A DNA stretch of 28,938 nucleotides, from positions 1 to 28,938 of the forward strand of contig DEFE01000013.1 of NCBI GenBank assembly GCA_002350625.1, written 5' to 3'. Below are positions 15,477 to 23,825 of the stretch, one piece after another. This stretch comes from Lachnospiraceae bacterium UBA2860. Lineage in GTDB: Bacteria > Bacillota > Clostridia > Lachnospirales > Lachnospiraceae. Positions within the stretch are counted from its first letter, which is position 1. Every line of letters starts with the position of its first letter. The notes below the pieces were generated by a model that did not search any database, was not told the origin of the DNA, and saw nothing but the letters and a program-made list of their open reading frames with translations. The translations under genes and the position numbers were made by a program.

Positions 15477-17168
15477 ATGCTGACGGTATGCATCTGTGCC
15501 GGCCTGGCGCTTCTTATGAGCGCCCTGCCCTTTGTCTTCGGGACCGTGTACTTCATGGTCGCCGACGACTATCTGATCAACTATATCGCAAATGGTTCCT
15601 ACGGATTCACCTTCAGTGACCGCCTGACCTTTCTCCGCATGCCGGCCGGCGTGCTCCTTAAGCTTCTCTACGGGCAGACGACGGCCGTGAACTGGTACCT
15701 CGTGCTGCTTCTTGGCGTCCTCGTGCTGTCATTTGCGGCGATTCATCTGGTGGTCTTAAGGCGCACGGGAAGCGTGCCGGCCGTCCTTGTGTCCGGCGCC
15801 GTGAATTATCTCGTGGTTGCGCATTTTCTGAGCTTTACGGTGGCCGCCTTCCTCGCGGCGCTCGCGGGGGCGGGCCTCCTTGTGCACGCGGCGGCTGAGG
15901 GAAAACATGTCGGCAGGTGCGCGTTCCTTGCGGCCGCTTTTGCCTTTGTGAGCTGGTGCCTGAGAAGAAACGCGCTCTACGAGGCCGCGCTGCTCATGCT
16001 GCCTCTCGCCGTCTTAAGCGTCGTCCGCTTAATGAGGCGCGGGACGGGAGAGGAGAGATCTTTTGCGGGCGCGCTGAAGGGACTTTCTCCGCTTGCGCTG
16101 CCGCTGCTTGTTTTCTGCATAGCGGCCGGGGCCTCCGCCATTTACGAAAAGAAAGCCTACAGCTCGCCCGAGTGGACCGCGTTTCAGGCCTATGACGAGG
16201 CCCGCTCCCTCGCCGTGGACTATCCGGCGGCGGACTATGACGAGGTCAAAAAAGAACTGAAAAAGATCGGCGTTACGCGCCTTGACGGCAATCTCCTCCA
16301 GAGCTGGCGGTACGCGGAGAAGAGCTTTTTCACGGAGGAACTGCTCCGCGGCTACGCTGCTGTCAACCGCGCGGGCATCACGATGAAAAACCGGATGGAT
16401 GCGCTGAAAAGCGCGCTGCACGTCCGCATGCTTCCCTTCCTCATCGCCCCGCTGCTGATCTTCCTTCTGCTCGTCATTACCGGGCGGGCGAAGCATCTGC
16501 CGGTGTCTCTTCTGACGCTGCTCTTCGGATACGGCCTGCTCTTTGTCTTCGCATTTATCAGGATGCGCTTTGTCATGCGCGTCGTGCTTCCGACACAGCT
16601 CATCACCTGCTACGCGCTGGTTTTTGCGGCGGATGCAGGAGAGAGGACGAACAAGGTCTTTTTTGCGGATCTCTTCGCGGCGGTGCTGCTGCTCCTTATT
16701 TCGATGCAGTACCTGGGCTATTATGAGGACATCAACCCGGTCTCCCGCACGTACTGTGAGGAGGAGCCGGCCGCGGCCCTCACGCGGGAGATGGCGGCGC
16801 ATCCGGACACACTCTACGTGCTGGACTCGTCGGTGCTGAGCCACCAGTTTTACTTCGGCACGCCCGCCTCGCAGGTGAAGACGACGGACCGCTTCCGGAA
16901 CGTCGTAAGGAGCGGCAGCTGGGACAGCTACTCGCCGCGCTACTACGAGCAGGTGGCGCCATTTCTTGAAAACCCCGACGATCTCCTCACGGCCATCGTG
17001 GAAGAGGAGAACGTCGCCTATGTGAGCGGCGGAGGCGCGGAGGAGATCCTCGCCTTCTACAAGGAGAGGACGGGACGCACCGCCACGCAGGACGGACAGG
17101 CGTTTCCGGGATCGGGCGTCACGATCTGGCGCTGCCGCGAGGGACAGGTAAAAGTTGACGTTTCATGA
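15477..17168 (+). CDS. Large polytopic membrane protein, GT-C-like glycosyltransferase candidate
   Basis: This 563-aa protein has about 11-12 hydrophobic segments, with a first helix ending in VADDY (Asp30, Asp31). An acidic pair in the first outer loop is the usual signature of GT-C transferases that use lipid-phosphate sugars. An outer loop of about 100 residues lies at about 215-310, and a soluble C-terminal region of about 130 residues after the last helix. No precise family was recognised. The ribosome binding site is weak (GGGAT near 15467). As the only likely transferase in this run, it may attach the sugar on the outer face. The promoter of the next gene overlaps its 3' end. Confidence 0.82.
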   Translation: MLTVCICAGLALLMSALPFVFGTVYFMVADDYLINYIANGSYGFTFSDRLTFLRMPAGVLLKLLYGQTTAVNWYLVLLLGVLVLSFAAIHLVVLRRTGSVPAVLVSGAVNYLVVAHFLSFTVAAFLAALAGAGLLVHAAAEGKHVGRCAFLAAAFAFVSWCLRRNALYEAALLMLPLAVLSVVRLMRRGTGEERSFAGALKGLSPLALPLLVFCIAAGASAIYEKKAYSSPEWTAFQAYDEARSLAVDYPAADYDEVKKELKKIGVTRLDGNLLQSWRYAEKSFFTEELLRGYAAVNRAGITMKNRMDALKSALHVRMLPFLIAPLLIFLLLVITGRAKHLPVSLLTLLFGYGLLFVFAFIRMRFVMRVVLPTQLITCYALVFAADAGERTNKVFFADLFAAVLLLLISMQYLGYYEDINPVSRTYCEEEPAAALTREMAAHPDTLYVLDSSVLSHQFYFGTPASQVKTTDRFRNVVRSGSWDSYSPRYYEQVAPFLENPDDLLTAIVEEENVAYVSGGGAEEILAFYKERTGRTATQDGQAFPGSGVTIWRCREGQVKVDVS

Positions 17169-17183
17169 AAAACAGGATAAAGT
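17155..17183 (+). promoter_or_regulatory. Sigma-A-type promoter of the second carboxypeptidase gene
   Basis: TTGACG at 17155-17160, a 17-base spacer and TAAAGT at 17178-17183 make a near-consensus promoter. It overlaps the last codons and stop of the upstream gene. The predicted start near 17190 leaves a very short leader that begins almost at the AGGAGGG ribosome binding site (about 17191-17197). Confidence 0.75.
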
Positions 17184-17207
17184 AGAGATTCAGGAGGGAA
17201 TCATCCT

Positions 17208-18647
17208 ATGCTTAAGATAAGACGAAATCAGAAGTCCGCGAAGGGACTGACGCTTCTGCTTGCTCTGATCTTTATGCTCGGCATGCTGCCGCAGACGGTC
17301 ATGGCGGCAAGAGACCAGAACGATCCGATCATCACGAACCGGACCGAGGGCTGGCCGAAGGCGTCTGAGAAGGATTGTGACTACGTGTGTCTCTACGACA
17401 CGTCGACAGACACGGTGCTCATCAACAAGGGCATGGATGTGCAGACGCCGCCCGCTTCTCTGACGAAGATCATGACGGTGCTCGTCGCGCTCGAGAGGGG
17501 CAATCTCGACGACATGGTCGCGATGACGCAGACGGGCGTCGATTTCGCGGTGTCCGGAAGCTCGAACCTGTACACCGTTCTCGGCGAGTCCTTCACGCTC
17601 CGCGACATGCTCTACGGAACGCTGCTCGCGTCGGCAAACGATATGGCCACACAGGTGGCCGAGTATATCGGCGGCGGCAGCGTCGACAACTTCGTCGCGA
17701 TGATGAATGAGCGCGCGAAGGAGATCGGCTGCACGGGGACGAATTTTGTCAACGCCTGCGGCATGCCGGCCGACGGCCACGTGTCCACGGCGCATGACAT
17801 GGCGCTGATCTCTGCGGAAGCCATCAAGAATGACACCTTCCGCGAGATGGTAAGCACGGTAAATTATACGATCGCGGCCACGGACATCTACGCGGCGCGT
17901 GAGATCACGAATCATCATCCGTCTCTTGCGAGCCCGGACGCCTACGGATTCCAGGGCGTGATCGGCGGCAAGACGGGCTACACGGACGCGGCGGGGAACT
18001 GCCTCGTGACTTATGTCGAGAGAGACGGCCGCCTCATCGTCTGCGTGACCATGCACGGCGACGGCATCGGCGCCTGCCTGCAGGACACCTCCGAGATGAT
18101 CACCTACGCCTACGTCAAGTGGGTGCTGCGGAACGTGAAGCCGAAGGAGGGCGAAGAGCTCGTCGCAGGCGGCAAGGTCCTGACGCCGAAAAAGAAGAAG
18201 ATCAAGAACTGCGACAAGAATGAAACCGTCACGGATAACGGCGACGGCAGGGAGAAGGTCGAGAACGTCTACCTGTGGAAGGGAACAGAGGTCGGAAGAG
18301 CGACGATCCTTCGGCCGAAGCCTACTCCCGTGCCCACGGAGACGCCTACGCCTCAGCCGGCAGCGCCCGAGACCGGTGCGCCTCAGGGCACTGAGAGCAC
18401 GGCCGGGACAGGATACGGCGCTTTCTTCGGCGAATCCGGCGCAGAGACTGCGCAGACGGGGACAGCCGCGAACGCGCTGACGACGGACAAGGCGCAGGCG
18501 GCGCAGGCGGAAGAGGCACCGAAGGTGCAGCTGCCCTTCGGCATCACCATGAACCGCGCGCCCTTTATTTCGATCGCGGTGCTGGCGCTGCTGATTCTTC
18601 TTGGCATTATCCTGATTCTGCTCACCGTTGCACTCAGGAAGAAATAA
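17208..18647 (+). CDS. D-alanyl-D-alanine carboxypeptidase (peptidase S11), second copy
   Basis: This 479-aa S11 enzyme has a signal peptide (core about residues 15-30, ending VMA). It has SLTK (Ser84, Lys87), SAN (142-144) and KTG (Lys255). A Pro/Thr-rich linker (about 365-440) leads to a C-terminal membrane helix (about 450-475) with a short RKK tail. It shares order of parts and phrases such as TEGWPK, MLYG, SANDMATQV and IGGKTGYTD with the gene at 7153, so the two are paralogues. AGGAGGG and its own promoter precede it. It trims stem peptides to tetrapeptides outside the cell. Why two copies lie 10 kb apart on either side of the sugar genes is not known. Confidence 0.95.
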   Translation: MLKIRRNQKSAKGLTLLLALIFMLGMLPQTVMAARDQNDPIITNRTEGWPKASEKDCDYVCLYDTSTDTVLINKGMDVQTPPASLTKIMTVLVALERGNLDDMVAMTQTGVDFAVSGSSNLYTVLGESFTLRDMLYGTLLASANDMATQVAEYIGGGSVDNFVAMMNERAKEIGCTGTNFVNACGMPADGHVSTAHDMALISAEAIKNDTFREMVSTVNYTIAATDIYAAREITNHHPSLASPDAYGFQGVIGGKTGYTDAAGNCLVTYVERDGRLIVCVTMHGDGIGACLQDTSEMITYAYVKWVLRNVKPKEGEELVAGGKVLTPKKKKIKNCDKNETVTDNGDGREKVENVYLWKGTEVGRATILRPKPTPVPTETPTPQPAAPETGAPQGTESTAGTGYGAFFGESGAETAQTGTAANALTTDKAQAAQAEEAPKVQLPFGITMNRAPFISIAVLALLILLGIILILLTVALRKK

Positions 18648-18738
18648 TCACACGAGATGACTTGCCTGTACTAAGAATAATCACACCTTATGATTTGTCT
18701 CTACTAAGAAAAAATGATCACACAATACTACTTGCTCA
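18645..18738. repeat. Three imperfect direct repeats spanning the HD-GYP start
   Basis: Copies begin TAATCACAC at 18645, TAATCACAC at 18678 and TGATCACAC at 18715, each followed by a similar CTTGC/TTTGTC stretch. Spacing is 33 and then 37 bases. The first copy begins on the stop codon of the carboxypeptidase gene and the third contains the first codons of the HD-GYP gene. It looks like a duplication of the gene start, with TAA in the upstream copies where the third has ATGA. No clear ribosome binding site precedes the start. Confidence 0.65.
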
Positions 18739-20414
18739 CGTTTGCAGTTTCCATCGCCCTCACGCTGATCTACGCTGCGGTCTGGCACAAGCATAATGAT
18801 ATTTCCATCACGCTTTGCTTTGTCCTGATCCCTTTGGTCAATCTGGGCTATGTGCTGCGGGCGTGGGCAACGAATACGGAGGAAGCGGTCGCCGCGCAGA
18901 AGATCATCTACATCGGCGGCTGCTTCCTCATGTTTATCCTGATGTTTGTCATCCTCGAGATGTGCCGGATCCCGATCGGGCGGCTGTTCCGCGCGCTTAC
19001 GATGCTGATCGCGACCGGCCTCTATATGACGGTTCTTTCGATCGGGTTCTTTCCGCTGTTTTACGCGAAGGTATCCTATGACACTTCGAGCGGAGAAGGC
19101 GTGCTTGTCCGGGAGTACGGCCCCATGCACACGGTCTTTCAGGCTGTGATCCTTACCTGCTTTGCCATCTGTCTCGGCCTGATCATATATGCTTATTTTA
19201 AGAAAAAGCAGGTCTCGCGGAGGATCCTCACCCTGCTTTTTATCCCGGAGGTCTTTGCTCTCATTGCTTATGTTTTCGGGCCCATGATCTCTTCGAAGGT
19301 GGAGCTGATGCCGGTGTCCTATCTCTTCGCGCAGGTGATGTATCTGTTCATCAACAGGCGCCTGCAGCTTTACGACATGTCCGACACGGCGATGGACTCT
19401 CTGCTTGCGAGTACACGTCCGGGCATCGTATCCGTAGATTTTAAAAACAGGTATCTCGGGAGCTCCGATGAGGCGCAGGAGATTCTCCCGGAGCTCTTAG
19501 AGCTCACAGTGGACGGTCCGGCCGGGAAACAGCCCTATATCGCGGAGACACTTCTTTCGAGGATTCCGCCATTTCGCGAAAATGAGGAAAATCAAACCTT
19601 CATGCTGCAAAGGGACGGCGACGAGCGGATCTTTCTCGTCCGCATCCAGTACCTGTACGACGGCAGCAGGAAGCGGGGCTATCAGTTCGTCTTTATGGAT
19701 GACACCAAAAACCAGCAGTATATTTCCCTCATCAATAACTACAACGCCGATCTGGAAAAGGAAGTCAAAAGGAAGACGGAAAATCTCGTCTCGATGCACA
19801 ACAAGCTGGTTCTCGGCATGGCGACGATGGTTGAAAGCCGGGACAACTCCACGGGCGGACACATCCGGAGAACCTCCGAGGGCGTGCGCATCCTCATAGA
19901 GGAGATGCTCTCGTCGGGTGACAGCGACCTCCCGGAGAAGTTCTGCACCGATATCATCAAGGCGGCCCCGATGCACGATCTCGGCAAGATCGCCGTCGAC
20001 GACGCGGTCTTAAGAAAGCCCGGCCGCTTTACGCCGGAGGAGTTTGAGATCATGAAAAAGCACGCCGCCGAGGGCGCGCACATCGTTCATGAGATTCTGA
20101 GGGATACGGACGACGAGCCCTTCCGGAAGCTCGCGGAGAACGTGGCGCATTACCACCACGAAAGATGGGACGGCAGCGGCTATCCGGACGGCCTTAAGGG
20201 CACGGAGATCCCGCTCGAGGCGAGAATCATGGCCATCGCCGACGTCTACGACGCGCTGGTCAGCAAGCGCGTGTACAAGGAGGCCATGTCCTTCGAGAAG
20301 GCGGACGGCATCATCATGGATGGCATGGGAAAACATTTCGACGCGTCCCTTAAGCCGTACTACGTGAGCGCGCGGCCGAAGCTTGAGGCATATTACAGAT
20401 CTTTGGATGCCTGA
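18714..20414 (+). CDS. Membrane HD-GYP domain protein, putative c-di-GMP phosphodiesterase
   Basis: This 566-aa protein has seven hydrophobic helices in the first 220 residues, like the N-terminal 7TM sensor of some histidine kinases. A PAS-like region (about 225-335) and a charged helical linker follow, then an HD-GYP domain. The HD pair is intact (His421, Asp422 in MHDLGKIAVDD), as is GYP (489-491, in WDGSGYPDG). HHE lies just before it and DVYDAL after. HD-GYP proteins degrade c-di-GMP to pGpG or GMP. The unknown ligand is probably sensed through the membrane domain. Direct repeats cover its start. It runs convergent with the operon ending at 20459. Confidence 0.93.
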   Translation: MITQYYLLTFAVSIALTLIYAAVWHKHNDISITLCFVLIPLVNLGYVLRAWATNTEEAVAAQKIIYIGGCFLMFILMFVILEMCRIPIGRLFRALTMLIATGLYMTVLSIGFFPLFYAKVSYDTSSGEGVLVREYGPMHTVFQAVILTCFAICLGLIIYAYFKKKQVSRRILTLLFIPEVFALIAYVFGPMISSKVELMPVSYLFAQVMYLFINRRLQLYDMSDTAMDSLLASTRPGIVSVDFKNRYLGSSDEAQEILPELLELTVDGPAGKQPYIAETLLSRIPPFRENEENQTFMLQRDGDERIFLVRIQYLYDGSRKRGYQFVFMDDTKNQQYISLINNYNADLEKEVKRKTENLVSMHNKLVLGMATMVESRDNSTGGHIRRTSEGVRILIEEMLSSGDSDLPEKFCTDIIKAAPMHDLGKIAVDDAVLRKPGRFTPEEFEIMKKHAAEGAHIVHEILRDTDDEPFRKLAENVAHYHHERWDGSGYPDGLKGTEIPLEARIMAIADVYDALVSKRVYKEAMSFEKADGIIMDGMGKHFDASLKPYYVSARPKLEAYYRSLDA

Positions 20415-20458
20415 GGTTGACTGCAGAACTTTGGAAGATTAATACTGCATACGGAAAA

Positions 20459-21715
20459 TCACGCGGAGGCGATGCGGTTTTGATAGACCAGCTCGTCTCC
20501 GTTTTTGTCTTTGGCCGACATCTCTGAGATGAGCTGAAGGGAGAGACTGTCCGCTTCCTCCCGCGTCGGCGCGGCGATGCTGAAGCGCGCGAAGTAGGGC
20601 ATGCTCTGCGGATCGCCGACCCGGTCGCCCTCGCTGTAGAAGAGCTCGCTCAAGGTGACAGCCGGATGCTGCGCGACGCTTCTTGCGGCGCTCTCGTCGG
20701 CGACGATCCCGTCTCTGGCGTGGAAGTAGAGCACGGCGGCTGTCCCGGCGCCCTGCGGCCTGACTGCTGCGAGAATCCGCTGCAGCTCTTCTTCGTCCTC
20801 TTTAGCGGCGGCGAGGAGGAGCTCCTCGATGGATATGCAGCAGGCACGCTCGAGGAGATCGTGCTCGTATCCGAGAAAACGCGCGGCGATCTCACAGACG
20901 GAGACGCCTTCGCCGGGCTCATAGAAGAACTGCATGGACAGCGGGCCGCTCGTCTGGCCGGTCCGTTTGACGTAAGCGCTGAGAACCTCCTTTGCCTTCG
21001 GAAGGATTTCTTCTGTCCTTCGCGCGGGATAGACGTTGCGCGTGCTGAAGGGGATCTGTCCCTCAAGGAAAGCGGTCTTCTCGCGGTCGCAGATGCCGAG
21101 CACGTGCACTTCGCCGCGGTGGACAAAGCACTGAATATTGTACTCCCTGCCGGTGTTGTACTCTTCGGCGAGGAGCGCGGCTTCCTGCGGAAATGCCTCG
21201 CGGATCTCCCGCGCGTACGCAAGCGCTTCCTCCGGAGAGCCCGCCACGCGGAGGCCTCTCGAACCGTAGAGATCCAGGGGCTTTATGACGATCGGGAAGC
21301 GGAGGGAAGAGATCGCCGCCGCGTCGTCTTCGCCGGTGAGCAGCGCGCTTTTCGCATTTTTGATGCCGAGGTCATCCATTGTCTTCTTCATGACGGATTT
21401 GTCGCGGTAGTACGGAAGGAGATCGGGTGTCAGGTGATAGGGCAGGCCCGCGGCGTCCGCAATGCGCACGGCGCACTCGAAGAGCAGGTCCGAGTAGGCC
21501 GTCGTGATGGCGTCCGCGCCTTCTTTTTTTGCGATCTCCGCGACCGCAGCCGCGTCCCGTATATCGACGTCACAGGCGCGGTCGGCGAGTGCTTTCGCCT
21601 CCGTGCCCGTATTGCCGTCGGCGACGACGGTGCGGAAGCCGCGCTCCTTCGCGAGGCGGACGAGCGGCGTAAATTCTGTCTTGGATCCCAGAATGAGAAG
21701 TGTAAAGGTGTGCAT
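20459..21715 (-). CDS. ATP-grasp family ligase
   Basis: This 418-aa protein has a Rossmann-like pre-ATP-grasp region (ILGSKTEFTPLVRLAKERG) and an ATP-grasp domain. Visible ATP-binding residues are Lys145 in IVIKPLDLYGSRGL, Glu184-Glu185 before the hinge, and Glu275/Arg279 in CEIAARFLGYEHDL. ATP-grasp ligases join a carboxylate to an amine or thiol through an acyl-phosphate. The substrate is unknown. The frame opens at 21733, but GGAAAGGA just before the ATG at 21715 decides the start. It is the last gene of a three-gene operon with a PLP enzyme and a glycosyltransferase, so it may attach an amino acid to an amino sugar. Confidence 0.9.
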   Translation of the reverse strand: MHTFTLLILGSKTEFTPLVRLAKERGFRTVVADGNTGTEAKALADRACDVDIRDAAAVAEIAKKEGADAITTAYSDLLFECAVRIADAAGLPYHLTPDLLPYYRDKSVMKKTMDDLGIKNAKSALLTGEDDAAAISSLRFPIVIKPLDLYGSRGLRVAGSPEEALAYAREIREAFPQEAALLAEEYNTGREYNIQCFVHRGEVHVLGICDREKTAFLEGQIPFSTRNVYPARRTEEILPKAKEVLSAYVKRTGQTSGPLSMQFFYEPGEGVSVCEIAARFLGYEHDLLERACCISIEELLLAAAKEDEEELQRILAAVRPQGAGTAAVLYFHARDGIVADESAARSVAQHPAVTLSELFYSEGDRVGDPQSMPYFARFSIAAPTREEADSLSLQLISEMSAKDKNGDELVYQNRIASA

Positions 21716-21733
21716 ATGGTTCCTTTCCGGCAT

Positions 21734-22711
21734 TTACAGAAGCTTCTGCACCTCTTCCGCGACGTGCGCCATGTCTTCCGGCGTATAGCGCTGGTCGCAG
21801 GGAAGCGGGAGAATGTCCGCCGCGTAGATATGCGCGGTCGTTCCTTCTTCTGTTTCTGCCATCACGTTGTTCCAGTAGGTCGGGACAAAGATGCTCTTTT
21901 TGGCGAGCTCTCTGCGGATGCGCATCCCTTCAGGGACGAGCAGCGGGTAGACGAAGGGGCCGACATCCGGCGTCCTCAGATGGCCGGCGGAGACAAGGCC
22001 GTTCTGTCCTTCGAGGCGCTCGTGAAGCGCGAGATAATTTGCCATGCGGCGCGATGCCGCGGTATCGTAGTCGATGCCGCGCAGCAGGTTCTCCGTGAGC
22101 GGAGACATGCGCAGCGCTTCGGCGTGTTCGTAGCCGTGCGCGGTGTCGAGCATTGCCTGATAGAATTCGCCGGCCGGCTTTTCAAAGCGGCCGAGGACGT
22201 GGGCGAAGCGCGAAGAGGAGCTGTCGGATGCGCCCGGCATGGCGATGGGGCGGTCGCTTTTGAGATAAGCCCCGTCCGTGAGACCGAAAAACTTGCGCAG
22301 CGACGCGACCGCCGCGACGCCCTCCGGCGGCTGCTGGAAAAAGGCGTGCGTGAAGTCGTAGAGGATGCGGCCGTACTTTTCTTTGAGCATGAGGACCGCG
22401 CTGTCGGAAAGCTGGCCGTAGGCATTTAAGACGAAGAGACATTCGTCTTCGCGAAGCGGTCCCTCAGGGAGCGCGGCCGCCTCCGGCAGAAAGTCCTCAC
22501 CGATCGGGTAGATCCGCACTTCGACCGGCAGGGCCTTCACCGCGTCTATGACTGACCCGCACAGGAAGTCGGGCAGGTAGACGCGCTTCACGCCGGTTTC
22601 CTTCAGGTACCAGGTGATCGCGGTGCGCCCCAGATTGAATTTGAAGAGGTCAGGATAGTACTCCTGACCTCCTAATCTTTCAAGTTCCAGATATCCGCCG
22701 ATTTCTTTCAT
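21734..22711 (-). CDS. DegT-like PLP-dependent aminotransferase-fold protein
   Basis: This 325-aa protein is related to the DegT/DnrJ/EryC1 sugar aminotransferases, though shorter and divergent. LGRTAITWYL and VYLPDFLCGSV match the N-terminal pattern. Asp119 (YDFTHA) fits the residue that contacts the PLP ring nitrogen, and Lys140 (SLRKFFGLTDG) fits the Schiff-base lysine. It could transfer an amino group to a keto-sugar. The frame opens at 22780 inside the upstream gene; the ATG at 22711 (MKEIGGYLELE) is favoured because it avoids that overlap. The ATP-grasp gene starts 18 bases after its end. Confidence 0.83.
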   Translation of the reverse strand: MKEIGGYLELERLGGQEYYPDLFKFNLGRTAITWYLKETGVKRVYLPDFLCGSVIDAVKALPVEVRIYPIGEDFLPEAAALPEGPLREDECLFVLNAYGQLSDSAVLMLKEKYGRILYDFTHAFFQQPPEGVAAVASLRKFFGLTDGAYLKSDRPIAMPGASDSSSSRFAHVLGRFEKPAGEFYQAMLDTAHGYEHAEALRMSPLTENLLRGIDYDTAASRRMANYLALHERLEGQNGLVSAGHLRTPDVGPFVYPLLVPEGMRIRRELAKKSIFVPTYWNNVMAETEEGTTAHIYAADILPLPCDQRYTPEDMAHVAEEVQKLL

Positions 22712-22751
22712 GCTTTCATCCGTTCCGTATTTTTGCTGAGACGCGCAGGCG

Positions 22752-23681
22752 TCAGTCGATATCCTTTTGCCTGAGCACATAGTTTGGCATCTTCTTTGAC
22801 TCGTTGAGTACGTGCAGCATATATTCGCCCAGGATGCCGATCGACAGGAGCGTAAGGCCCGTCGACGCGAGGAGCACCAGGATGATCGAGGTCCATCCGG
22901 GGACGGTGATGCCTCCCGTCAGGTACCGGATCAGATAGACGATGCCGAGGATGATGCTGACGAGGAAGGTGAAGATGCCGATGTTCCGCACGATGACGAG
23001 CGGGAGGGCCGAGTGCGTCGTGATGTCGTACATCAGCTCGCTGAAGAGCTTCCGGAAGCTGTAGCCGCTGTGCCCGTACGCGCGCGCGTCGTGATGGACG
23101 TCCACGTTGATGATGCGGTTCGAGGTCATGACGAGGAGGTTGCCGATCTGCGGCAGATGGATGCTCGTGTCCCGGATCGCATCGACGATGAAGCGCCGCA
23201 TGAGACGGAAGGAGGTGATCTCCAGGTCCGGATCCTTGTTCAGCATCTTTGTCGTCATGCTGACCGAGATCCAGGTGCCGATGCGGCGGATCAGGTTGTG
23301 CTTGCGGTTCTCGTAGCGGGCCAGGATGACGTCGACGTCGTCGCGCTCGTCCATGACATGGATCAGCTTCGGGATCTCTTCGGGCGGGTGCTGGAGATCG
23401 TCGTCCATGGTGATGACGAAGTCTCCATTGACGTACTGAAAGCCGCAAAGGAGCGCCGGGTGCTGCCCGAAGTTTTTGGCCATCTGGAAGATCTTGACGC
23501 GATGGTCTTTCTCTCTTAAGGACTTCATGATCTCAAAGGAGCGGTCCCGCGAGCTGTCATCGACGAGGAGAAGCTCGAAGGGCCTTTTGAGCTCTTCGTC
23601 AAACACGTGCTTAAGACGCGTGTAGAGATCCTCAAGGGTGTGCTCTGAATTGTAGACGGGGACAACGATGGAATACAGCAT
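22752..23681 (-). CDS. GtrB/DPM-like family 2 glycosyltransferase
   Basis: This 309-aa protein is a polyisoprenyl-phosphate sugar transferase. It has a GT-A domain with LLLVDDSS (Asp41, Asp42) and the metal-binding MDDDLQHPPEE (93-95). Two C-terminal membrane helices lie at about 228-252 and 262-288. Such enzymes load a sugar on undecaprenyl phosphate at the inner face, which fits a GT-C transferase as acceptor on the outer face (one is encoded at 15477). AGAGG precedes the ATG, and a clear promoter lies 46 bases upstream. It is the first gene of the operon. Confidence 0.94.
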   Translation of the reverse strand: MLYSIVVPVYNSEHTLEDLYTRLKHVFDEELKRPFELLLVDDSSRDRSFEIMKSLREKDHRVKIFQMAKNFGQHPALLCGFQYVNGDFVITMDDDLQHPPEEIPKLIHVMDERDDVDVILARYENRKHNLIRRIGTWISVSMTTKMLNKDPDLEITSFRLMRRFIVDAIRDTSIHLPQIGNLLVMTSNRIINVDVHHDARAYGHSGYSFRKLFSELMYDITTHSALPLVIVRNIGIFTFLVSIILGIVYLIRYLTGGITVPGWTSIILVLLASTGLTLLSIGILGEYMLHVLNESKKMPNYVLRQKDID

Positions 23682-23707
23682 CTTGCAACCTCTTTTGTTA
23701 GTCTGAT

Positions 23708-23736
23708 TTGCCGTTTGGGCGGTATTATTGTATCAT
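23708..23736 (+). promoter_or_regulatory. Promoter for the NlpC/P60 gene, overlapping a divergent promoter
   Basis: TTGCCG at 23708-23713, a 17-base spacer and TATCAT at 23731-23736. The -10 shares two bases with the -10 of the minus-strand promoter at 23727-23755. The leader to the ATG at 23826 would be about 83 bases. Confidence 0.5.
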
Positions 23737-23755
23737 GGACGGAGGGCTTTCGCAA
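23727..23755 (-). promoter_or_regulatory. Promoter of the GT2/PLP/ATP-grasp operon
   Basis: Read on the minus strand, TTGCGA (23755-23750) is followed by 17 bases and TACAAT (23732-23727). The predicted start is near 23720, about 39 bases before the ATG at 23681. It overlaps the plus-strand promoter at 23708-23736. Confidence 0.65.
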
Positions 23756-23825
23756 TCGTCCCGGGCTTCATAAGGGGACGGTTCCGGCCGGTGAAGATCA
23801 GGACTCCGGCGGAAAGGGGAGGCAG

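Noticed and set aside
20666..22429. Long open frame (587 codons) on the plus strand
   Set aside because: It is antisense to the ATP-grasp and PLP genes, whose motifs are clear. Its translation is Arg/Val/Ala-rich with no recognisable domain, as expected for the shadow of GC-rich genes.
23715..23825. N-terminal extension of the NlpC/P60 protein from a TTG start
   Set aside because: It would bury the signal peptide behind 37 polar residues and overlap the promoter; the ATG at 23826 has a strong ribosome binding site.
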